Shown here: positions 47,101 through 59,100 of the stretch, one piece after another
Layout: each line of letters opens with the position of its first letter
Numbering within the stretch: position 1 is the first letter of the stretch
Assembly: GCA_024704765.1 (NCBI GenBank)
Contig: JAKMXF010000099.1
Location: forward strand, 62,001 to 126,000
Source: Oopsacas minuta
Lineage: Eukaryota; Porifera; Hexactinellida; Lyssacinosida; Leucopsacidae
Length of the DNA: 64,000 nt
Reading direction: 5' to 3'
Translations under genes and position numbers: made by a program
Notes under the pieces: generated by a model
Databases searched by the model: none
Told to the model about the DNA's origin: nothing
The model's input: only the letters and a program-made list of their open reading frames with translations

Positions 47101-50100
47101 TGGCACATATTACATTGCAGGCACTCCACTCAATTCTAGTTCTTAACAAATGACTTCAAATATCATCGTATCAGTATATATTATTCATTTATCAGGCCGA
47201 ACTAATCTGTAGTCAATATCTAAGAAGTGTTGCTTTTAATGCCATATTTGCTTCACCTGCCACTTATGGCACATGTGGTACAAACAAAAATGTGTCTATT
47301 TCTCAGGGAGGAATGATGGGAATACTTAGAAAAATTCGCACAAATAATCCATACATTTAAGTAGAATTCAAATCTGAAGAAAATTTTTTGAGTATTCGTA
47401 ATACCTTTGTAAATATTTGATTACCAATGTTTTTATAGATAATTATCCAATCAATGAGTTTAACACCATTTAAATTGGAATAATCGAAAACTTTAGTAAT
47501 CTATTAATGCATAACATTCTCATTTTCCCATTACAATACTAAATATATTTTCCATATAGTTACACCGAAAAGTTTTTTATCATTGTAATATTTTCATATA
47601 GAGTTCTGTGGTGAGTAATTGTTTATTACCGCAAGTGTATACAGTATATACAGTTCAACCTTTATTAGTATGGAAAATTAATAAGCGGGGCAAATTTTCT
47701 TAAATTATGATTGGTGCTAAATTTGGAAATATTCACATATTTATTGCTATGATGAATTGAAATATATGGGTATCTCTTAAGAAAATTTGTTTCAACCAAC
47801 AACCCTAGGCACATACTAATAATCAACTATATACACACATAGCAAATCGATGTAAATTAATCGTTTGGAAACATGAAAATTTACTCACGATTATACCTTC
47901 ATATAGTTGATAAATATGTACATTTAATGTTCATGGTTGTATAGTTTATGAATATTGTAACCCATGAGTTTTAAAACTAAAATAAATATTGGTTGAATTT
48001 TTCGATAAATCGCAGCTTTCACTGATATCCCCAAGCTATTGTTTTATAAGAAGATCAGAACCATCTTTGATTAGAACATGTATTGGTAAGGTTGTATAGA
48101 TAATATAATAGAACATCAGTAAATGTGAAAAGCTAATGAAATTCGGATACTTCTCTTTTTTCCTATTTTGTAGACTTACTCATGTACTTTCCAGAATAAT
48201 CAGATGGACACGAAATTGAATAGTCAGTTTGACAAATGTTATTGCATTGAATGAAACAATTCTTTAGTCATACTAACACAATTGGCTCAACAAAATCATT
48301 TATATTTGGCCCAGTTTATCCTAATTTCAATATATATATATACAAAATGTCGATTGTATAATTTTAGAAGTCATAAGTATGCAAATAACATACAAATAAC
48401 GCTGTATTTTGGGCGCCTTTGCCGCGTCTAATATTAGGGTCATTATTGCTTCCCAAATATTTAGAAATACTAACTGGCAAAGAATGGTCACTAAAGTTTC
48501 AGGACCTTAAATGGAAGGTACAGAGGTGTCCGAAATGGATATCCACCTAAATTCGAACAGTATTTTAGAAAAGTCTGATGATTGCGACAGTCTGTGATAA
48601 TTTCAATACATCCTCAAGAATGTGAATACACAATAATGAAGCCAATTTCAGAGCAATCACTTACCGTATTTCCCAGGATCAGCGTCCAGGCGCTTATTCT
48701 TGTTGTGAGAATTTTTGTAAAATTTTGAAATTACAAGTAATTTGGGAAACTCTTTCTCCTCATATGTTTCATAGTCAAAAAGGGCGTAAACTTCGTTCAA
48801 AGATTTATCCTAGAGGGAAGTGATGCATTTGTACCACCAAACAAACAGTTCATTTAAAATGCATATGGTTAAGTAAATAGAATTGATTGTAATTATGAAA
48901 CCACTAAATGCATTTTCGAAAATTGAACTCTATCAATACAAAGTATTTGTCATAACTCATCGAGTTGATGACCTATATCATAGAAACTCAGATTTATATG
49001 AAGTAGAGCATACCGAAAACAGTCATAATGAAATCTAGGCATTTTAAACATGCCAAAAACATCTCTATTTCGCCTATTTTCTCAAGTAAAATTGATTGAA
49101 TATAAGAAAAATGTTAATAAACACATATGCTAATAATTTTATCATTTATTCTTTACTATATCTTAGTGAATTTTTGTCGCCTAAAAAAATTGCCCATCAA
49201 AATCGAGTTTTCAGTACGTCATTAAATTATCCATGATAACCCAATTCAATGTAGTGTCAGCGCCTTGTCTTATATTGCTATGCAGTGGTTCTGAATCATT
49301 TTAGCCTGCGTACCCCATGTTCCTAGATGAGGTATGAGATTCCACTTACCTCTCATTGAACATTATTAAATTGTATTCAGTAGGCCCTCGCTAATCCGAA
49401 CAAGTCCTAGAGCTTATACAATATTTGGAAAATTGTTTCAAACGTAAACATACCCGATTTATATCCCATTATACTACAGATTAGTATCTAATACTATATT
49501 ACGCATGTTTGTCCCCCATTCCATCGTTGTACAACTTTCAAAATGTCCTCCCAGATTCTATTGTATTGTTTCAATGCATTTCGCTAATCCGAATGTATTA
49601 TTTTATAATAGGAACAGTCAGATTTGCGAAGTTATATTGTATTACTATACCTTCTCAAATTCTGAATCTAAGCGTTCTAACGCACAGTTCTAATCTATAT
49701 TCAACTACGTATCTATGAAATTACCAATATTCAACCGATGACTATTGTACTCTACTTGCAACTAATAACTCTATTCTATGCGAAGTATTTTAGAGAACAA
49801 TATTATCAAGAGGTAACATGAGTGACTACGAAAAATGTTTCTCAGGTACCAATTATGCTAGGTCTCCCTTGGGGTACGAGTGGCCGGGACCCTCGGTTAA
49901 GAACCACTGGAATAATGTAACATTACGAAATTGTACACTATGGTTCTATTCGTTGAATCTACGAAAAATAGGTATGTCAATGAGGTTACAATATATAATC
50001 CAATGACCTCATCGACCCATAGTAGCAGGTGTTAGGACAGATGTTAATGTTCGTTCGAATTATTAAGATCGGGCTAGGACTACAAAAGGGGTTAGCAATT

Positions 50101-53100
50101 CTAGATTACTAAAAAGGTTCGATTTAAATCAGAGGTCCCCAACCTACGGCCCGCGTTCTCAAAAGTTCTGGCCCGCCAAACCCTAGCTCCAATTTACCTA
50201 CTCTTATGTATTCGCTTACTACTAACAAATTAGTGCCACTTTGCCAACTCAATGAAGTGTATTAATTAACACATTTTTTTGATTACTGCAACAGTGAATA
50301 TGCAATTTTGGCTCGCCTATATGTATTCTCTAATACTATTCATATATTGTGTAATCTGTTGTTTACTGTCTAATTTGTTTAACGAATGCCTACATATATA
50401 CGTAGTTTCTCATTAACATGTTAGTTCAATGTTAGTTACTAAGAAATGTGTGAAGTAGTCCTAATAGCTTACTCTTAGGACATAGGACATAGGGTATAAA
50501 AGAGAAGTTTGGCCTGCCTGACTCACATATTACTAGGAACTGGCACTTGGTTCTAAAAGGTTGGGGACCGCTGATTTAAATGGCTCTAAATTTTCAGGGA
50601 AAACAGAAAAGCGTTCGAGATAGTGGAGGTTGACCGTATATCAAAAGCTAACTACATTGGTTTGAAAATTTTTGAGATGCGCCAAAGGGCGTCGAAAACT
50701 ATTCTTTATTTTGAATGACCCTGTCTTGCATGTACTATTTGGGTTTTTTCATCAAAATTCAATTTTCATTTTGGCTGCGTACAAAGATGTAGTGTGTTAT
50801 AGATCAGAAATCACTATTAGTATCAAACTGCAAGTTATTTGCAATGACATCTAATTATTATCGGTCTTAATACTATCGGTATTCGTATTTCATATCTAAG
50901 GATAGTACAACAGGGTTTCCTGGTACTTGACACACAATTCTCAAAATCAATGAAGATCAATTTCCTATAACAGTTAGAATTCTGGATGGTTTGGATGGTT
51001 CTAGTTCTCATCAGATATACATCCAACTTCAAGTCTTCAATTTATTCCGAAATTTAATTTTGTTGGTCTTTGAGTTATTTCCATAGTGGACAGTTAATGT
51101 TGTCAAATTTGTGTGAACACTCTGCCTAACTCTCACTTTCAAAATCTGTTGGTTGCTTTAGTCCCAATGAAAGAGAACGAAGAAAATGTTAGAATTCTGA
51201 TGGAGTCTTATGTGTACCTTGAGACAGTGGTAATAGGAAATGAGGGAGTTAGATTAGTAAGTACTGGCGTTCCAGGAATTGCTACGCTGGTGGGTGAAAA
51301 TAATTAAGCTGGGGGTCTGTGGGCGCTGTTAGCACCCCCATTGTGATCCAGAGGTAACCTCTAGCCAAAAGGCTTATATACCATCACATTAGCTGCCTTT
51401 CGATGGTCAGGCAATTTCGAATCCCGAAATATTTACTTTTAATTGCGTATTACTCATAAGGTTTTGGATTGAATTTGTTATAATGCACAGGCTAATATTA
51501 AAAGAAATCAGCTACAAAAATGTTTTGTTTCTATTTCGTCAACGGAACGCAAGATTGTGTTGTGTTGTTTTGCTCATAATACTTGTACATACCCTTCTTT
51601 ACATCTCCATCCGTACATTAATACCACGTAAGTATATGATATTAAGGCTAAGATGCGATCCAAGGGAACGTAAATTTCCTGTTAGCAATTTGAGCTAAAT
51701 TTCAGTGTATAACATAATTTGACATTACAATTTTATGATTCCATATTATAGACGTAATCATTTGGACATTTTTTTCAAAATTTCGTATGGGAACTATCAA
51801 GCACAATAAGAAATAGCATACATGCTAACTGTCCAGGGATTTTGGAATTTGTCGGTTCAGGTATTCACCCAGATGTATAGCGATATACCTGAAACAGAGC
51901 TGTTGTGTTTCAGGATCATGAAAACAATAATCAATCATTTTTGAGTCAGTTCTTCGTCTTAATTCGAAAATTTACAATTATTTTTATGCGTTCAGGAATA
52001 CATAAACAAGCAAATAATATGTTATTATTGTATTTTTGAATCAAGGTAAGCATATTTGAATCAAGTTAAGGTCGATATGTGTATAACTAGCTCAGCTGGC
52101 CAAGCGGCTTCAAAAAGAGTGGCAGTCCATTGGGTTCTGACAAAATTTGAGAATGGAATGTTGTCAGATCCCAACTGGGCTACTAAAAGAGAGGTTAACT
52201 TTCAGTATAGTATTCCCCAGTTGGGATCTACGGAAAAATGCAATGAAAGAATTGAAATTTTTTGAGGTCGGGGTAATATTACTTAATTTGACCCGACTAA
52301 TAGGAATTTGATATTATGTTAACTACAAATGTTCATTTATATTAATCTAAATTAGTGCTATCAAAGTATTTCACAGAAAATATTGTCATAGTGGCTGTAA
52401 AACAAACACTTCATGAATTCAATCAATTATTTCTTGATACTAAACAGGCCCATCGAATTACTAAAGTATATTTTAATTTGGCAAGTTGAATAATGAGTGA
52501 AAACTAGGAACGACCCACAATTACTAACTAAAAGATGTCAAGAACCTTTATTTAAGGTATTATCGACTTAGAGAACGAATTCACCATCATCAGGCCGAAA
52601 ACGATGAAATATTCCCCAAGAGTCAGGATTATGCTCATGTAGTGAACCCCTAGCTGCTTGTGGGTAGTTAATCAGAAAATCCCTAATTGGAACCACCTAG
52701 AATATTTGCAAACAGCAGACTCTAAACTTGTATGCGTGGAGAGTACAGGGATTATCAAAATCTTGCGCGGCTAATCTCAATGAATTTGCTCAGATAGCCA
52801 GTAATATTCAGTGTGTTTGTCTGATTGTATAATTTTTGCAGTTGTTATACCAGGGGCCATAACATTTCTCTTATTACAAACCAATTTCTGAAGGCGATTA
52901 TCTTGATGACCTTCACTCTATTAAATTGTATTCGGAAGAACATCTAAATTCCTTAAATAATCTCAAATTCTCAATGCGGGAAATTGAATGGCGGATGGAT
53001 CTAAGGTGTTTTCTTATTTCAGAATGTATTATTTGCCATTTTTGTCTAAAATACGTGATTTCGTACAATTCTTGTGCTTTCATTCAATTTCTACTATCCT

Positions 53101-56100
53101 TATCTAATCCAATAGGAGTATCAGTTACTAGATTGACCATCTGTCTAGAAACCTCTTGAAAACATAACACACTTAAAAATCAATTGAAGTATCCTGGATG
53201 TATCCGCTCAACTTTATAATTAAACCTCGTGTAGATGGGACAGGAATTCTTGATTTGTTTCTACAATATTGGATACAGCGGGAATACGTAACTGGGCTGA
53301 CCACGTATGTATCTGGAGGAGCTATAAACTGATTCCTCATCAAGGGAATAAATAGGGTATGAATATTCAGTTCGACCAGCCTGGAGGAGTGGGAACATGG
53401 CTTAATATATACTACGGCTAGCTAAGCAAAGAATTGTCCAAATAATTTTAAAGTCATCATAATATTCAATTTCATCATTAATGCATTTCACAAATCGCCA
53501 TGCATTCATCTATTATTAAGTTATCACCTATGGCGGAAACATCTGAAACACTTTAGAGCTTGATTAGTCTGTGATTCTTCTACACATCAAAATTCAATAA
53601 AATTCAAAATGAGTGAAATCTGTCTACGAGAAGGGCATACTAAAGGGGAGTTGCGAATGCATGGGAACCCGCGGATAATGGCCCCCACATTGCTGGATCT
53701 TCAAATTTATGAGCACGTTATATTATTAAGTCCTAACGAGTGTTTTCATTTTTCCCAAATTTCCATTGACAATACTTCAGTTTTATTTGCAGTTCACTAA
53801 AATGCTCCGTTTTAGATTCAGATACAGTTCCAGTTGACAAATATACTCACTTTGTTGATCCAGATGGAAAGCTGCCCTCCTGGCAGCACTCTAGCTACGC
53901 TGCTGCTCGCTTAGCATTTATATTTTGCCACTTAAAGTAACACTTTCGGACACGTTTCGAAGATATTGAAATGCACATAATCCCTTTAGTGCAATCCGAA
54001 ACTTATATTCTATGTAGATTTGTAATCAGCCAAGGATTCCGCGTCGTTTGAGTGGTCACTGGATATGTTTGGGATTTTTCCCTATCAACGTTGGAATGTC
54101 CAAGTAATGGCCCAATGCTCCATTCTAAAAATTTGTCTCGTCCCTATCAACTGACCCCTGGTTCGATGCCTCCAGGCTAGCTCAGTCTATTTATGCACAT
54201 ATCGACAATCGCTAGTATCTTTTGACATGATTTATATCCATCCTCGCGATTTATACCTCTCCAATTATTCACTAGACTATTCAAATTATTAATTTTCTGA
54301 TCAAATCAACACGATTACCTTGGACATCTACCATAATATACACCCAAAAACTTATCTTGTACATTTATACTATTATTTCTCACAAATACAGATAATGAAT
54401 CATATTTCTTTTAAAAATAAGATATTTAGGAGGCTGCAGAGGACGATGTAAAAATCATGTTGAAAGATACTAACGAGGGTCGATATTGTTTAATTTGACT
54501 CAGCTATCCTTGTGGCGTCGAACAATACTCGATAGAGTTAGGACTAAACTTGAGAATGAAATATTGCATCTAATATTCCTATTAGTCCCGGCAGCATTAC
54601 TGTATAGCATCCTCTCGTCTTCCATAAATCATTGTGCTATTTCATACTAATATATTTATAGATTCGTAACAGTGTATTAATTTAGGGAATGAATTAAATT
54701 CATTTCAATGATAGATGAACCCCATTATTGATAAGTTGGTGAGGTTTGTACATTAAAATACGCGTTCCGATTTCCTCGTGATGTTCCGGAAAACAGGACA
54801 CTACCTTTCAATAATACTTATTTATTATTTATTTATACTTTATTTTCTTATTCCTGAAATATTAGCGAATATTACTTATACTACTAGTACACTTTTTACA
54901 AAAGTAAACATGTGTTAATTATACATCGTGTTTGAATAACAAGATTATGTGCTTCACCACGGACTATTATATTACCTGGGGGTGACAAAGCCAAACCACA
55001 GTCAAAAATGCATAGCTGAACATTGTGTGACTGAAAATATGGTCAATTCTGTATTCTTAGTCACTAAATTTGGTATCTAACACAATCTTTGGACGCTGAA
55101 TTCAAAAATGACAATTTCAAGGTTCCATAACTCACTTTCCGCCCTAATTTTGGCAAAAAGGCGTAGTCACACCCAAATATAGTCAATTCCATATTTGTGT
55201 TCTATTACTTCGTCATTTCACTAAATTCGCAATATCCTCTCAAGTCGGAACGATATTGATGAACAATGATTAGTGAAGTGTTCAGCTAAATATATATTAC
55301 TATATTATGCACATTTAGCCAAATTTGGTGATGAGGAATTAGCAAAAGAATATATATCTACAGTTTTGATTGTATGAGTTTTGAATTTTTATAGCACGAG
55401 CTACTAAAATTACAGGACGTGGCAATGCTATATTACAGTGAGAACTGTATATGCTGAACCATAGCCTCCTCTATATAAGGTCTACTATCAACCTCGAATT
55501 TTTGGACTAGGGATATAGCAGTGTACGGTAAATATTATATTGGTATACAGAATGGTTTCATATCGCACAAAGAGTACTTTTATACCTAAGTACAGTAGAA
55601 CTCGGATAAGACGTACCCCCTCGGGAAACAGAAATTAGTACGTCTTAACCGAGTGTACGTCTTATCCGAATATGTTTGCATTACAAATAGTGATGACTGA
55701 TATTTTGGGATATAAGAAATAGTACGTCTTAACCGAGTGTACGTCTTAAGCCGAGTACGTCTTATCCGAGTTCTACTGTAAATGTATTCCAGATATGTAG
55801 AATATCATGTTTCCAAACTAACAAAGTAAAATTATCAAAATATGCCAATTTCTTTGCCTAGTAAGCTTTATGTGGAGAATATGGCCCAATCTTTGATGAG
55901 TTGTAGACCGTCAAATATCGCAACTTTGATTTCAAAGTTAATGTACGAAATGGTGTAAAGATGTTTTTGTAAATCATATTTAAAATTTGTCATGATAAAG
56001 TTGGCAGGTTTCTGAGTTACAGTAGTGATCATGGATGGGGATGATTTGTCAATATGTGTTTATAAGTCGAAAACCTTCAATGATATAAAAAACTCACTAT

Positions 56101-59100
56101 TGCCGATTTATATTATATACCAGATTTCCCATACCCCTTTTAGTATATGTTGATATGATATCTCCTACGATAATACGCAATCCTGAATATTACCATATAT
56201 GGCTTTACTGACGACTATGCAATAATCTTTGGAAATATCATATCAAAATGTATTACAGGGAGATTGAAAATCGAGTATATACTATCATTGGCAATTGTGA
56301 GATTTGTTATATCATTTAGGGTTTTCGACTTATAAATACATATTAACAAATTATCACCATCCATGGTCAGTACTGCAACTCAAAAACCTGCCAACTTTAT
56401 CATGACAATATTTTAATATGACTTACAAAAGCATCTTTATGTCAATTCGTACATTAACTTTGAAATCAAAGATGCGATAATTGACGGTCTACAACTCATC
56501 AAAGATTAGGCCATATTCTCCACATAAAACTTACTAGGCAAAGAAATTGGCATATTTTGATAATTTTTTACTTTGTTAGTTTGGAAACATGATATTCTAC
56601 ATATCTGGAATACACTTACTTAGGTATAAAAGTACTCTTTGTGCGATATGAAACCATTGTGTACACAGTGGCTCAAAATGGCAAAATTGGCGGATTATGT
56701 ATTTACTTGTGTGCTAGCTCTGCATAATGTATTATTTATATATGGGCTATCGACCCAAACTAGTCGATTAAACCTATCAGATTTTATATATGGCGCGAAT
56801 TTTTTGGGAATGACGCCATACCACCTCCATACCATATAAGGTCAATTTTATTTTTCGCAATTTTTCCTTGATAAGTATTGAATTATGTATATTATGTTAT
56901 TATATTATTATAATATGTTGACATATACTAAATTACTAATTGATGCACTATATTAAGATCATGAGTTAAGTATTACCGTCTCCATCATTAAATCTTGTTC
57001 AGATAGTTGATTTGTGCCATTTCGACCTCTGATATTTCCCGATATTGAGCAGGATAGGATCACTCTGACTCAAGAGTCTAACGAAGATGTTACTTACATT
57101 TTCTTTAAAAACACATTTAACTAGTAAGCTTCTCCCAATATTTCTTACATGATTGTTTACGGAATCCAAGCATTCTTCAGATGAAGTCTTCAATCCCAAA
57201 CCGTCATTGAAATCACTGATTAATTCTGAAGAATGTGCAAGTAATTTATGAAGAGACGGTGTTACGTTTGCCCAAGGAATTTTACAAAGTATTTCCTCAT
57301 AAGTATTTTTGTAAATGGAGTAGAGTTTATCAGTGTCTATCCTTTTATGTGAATTATAGACCCGAAATATTACTGAGAGGTTTGTGTGAATAGTGCAAAG
57401 AGCAAGTCGGTCTGCTTCAATCATCGTGGATATAAGACAAGCAAGAAAATATTTTCATTGAGAAAACATTATCTTGCTATACTCTGTGATAGTGGTACCG
57501 CCATCACTGGATGGATAATCTATTTGAAACTCAGTCTTCTCAAGCAAGAGATTATGCTTTCAATCCACTGAAGTTTTAACTTGATGATGTGAAGGCAGCC
57601 ATTTCTTCATTCCGCCATCCAAATGATATATTAATAGCATGAGCCAATAAAAGACACACAAATAACTATGAAGAGAGCACAGGAGATGAATTGATGGGAG
57701 ATGATATTTTCATCAGATATTGAAAACGAATGCAAGGATATTTGGTCTTTTTCCATAAATATTTCAAAATGTATCCTTGGAATGCATTTATTTAGGATAA
57801 AAGTTGTTTCTAGATAATATTATTTGGTATTTCGATTACATAAGTGCATTTCAATATTCAGATTAGCTAATTAGCAAATACAGGGTGGCCAATAAGTTCT
57901 GGCACATAGACAAACTACTATAATTTAACCAATATTCATTATATTGAGTTGATATTTTAGCATAAGTAGTTTGGCATTATGAGTTTTATTGTGCACAATC
58001 TCTATTCTATGTATCCGCCTTTCTTTTTGATAACAGCCTTCAGACGCCCGGGGACTGCCCACACTGCGGTACGCAGCATCTCCTGTGGGATTTTTTCCCA
58101 TTCTCTCGTCAGAGATTGCTTTAGAGACTCAATACTGTTATGGGACTTCGAGCAAGCACTTGACTCTAAAATGGACCACACTGAGAAATCTAGAGGGTTA
58201 AGGTCTGGGCTAGACGGCGGCCATTCTACCTTTGAGATAAAGTCAGGAATATTTGTCCGAAGCCATTCTTGAGTACTGTTTGCTGTATGGGCAGGAGCAC
58301 CGTCTTGTTGGAATATGAACGGCTGGTTTTCAAACATCATCTGATCTTTCACAATGGGCTGTAAAATGAGCTCCTTATACGTTGCAGCATTTATTTTGAC
58401 CCCTGCAGGGACGAAAACCAGTGGTGTCCGGCCAACAGAAGATACTCCGGTCCAAACCATCAACAAGAGTGGTTTCTGGACTCTTTTGACGTACCTGTAC
58501 TCATCAGGGATAGTAGAAGTGCTTTTAGATAATATTCTATCGTTTTGACGATTGAATGCTTGTTCAACGGTGAAAAGTTTTTCATCGGAGAAAAGGACTT
58601 GATCCAGTCCCTGGGCTGCGAATCGTGTATGGAGGACTTTGCTTCTTGAGAGCCTCTTTGTCTTTATTTTGTCTGAAAGGAAATGGACTTTCCTTTTCTT
58701 AAACAAAGATAGCCCTAAGTCTCTCTTGACAATCGTTTGAAGAGATCCACGGGATATTTTCAGTTCTTTAGCCATTTTTCTGATCGATCGCTGAGGATTT
58801 CGCCACACTCGACTCCGCACTACCTTTCGCATCTTTACGGTCGTGATGGAGACCGGGCGACCAGTTCTGGCTCTGTCCATCACGCCACCAGTCTCATTGA
58901 AGCGTTTTATCGTACGGATTACGAAATTCCGACGTGTCTGTGGATTTTTTAAAAGTTTCATTATTTCTTTTTTGTTTTTTCCCTTTTTGAAATAATTCAA
59001 CAATCGCCGACCGTTCTTTCTCCATAGCTGATAATTTGTTCCTGGTTTTCAAATAGTGTATTTTTCAATGAATATTGTATTGCGAGAGATAACAGAATAA

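Noticed and set aside
49505-49718. Two overlapping 60-70 residue frames
   Set aside because: Inside a non-autonomous hAT; low-complexity translation without motifs.
51393-51420. TTCGAATCCC as a tRNA B box
   Set aside because: No A box or foldable cloverleaf at the right distance.
52056-52265. 69-residue open frame
   Set aside because: Begins with a non-ATG codon and covers the SINE-like head and stem.
58354-58952. Plus-strand open frames within the mariner
   Set aside because: They lie opposite the transposase frame and have no independent support.
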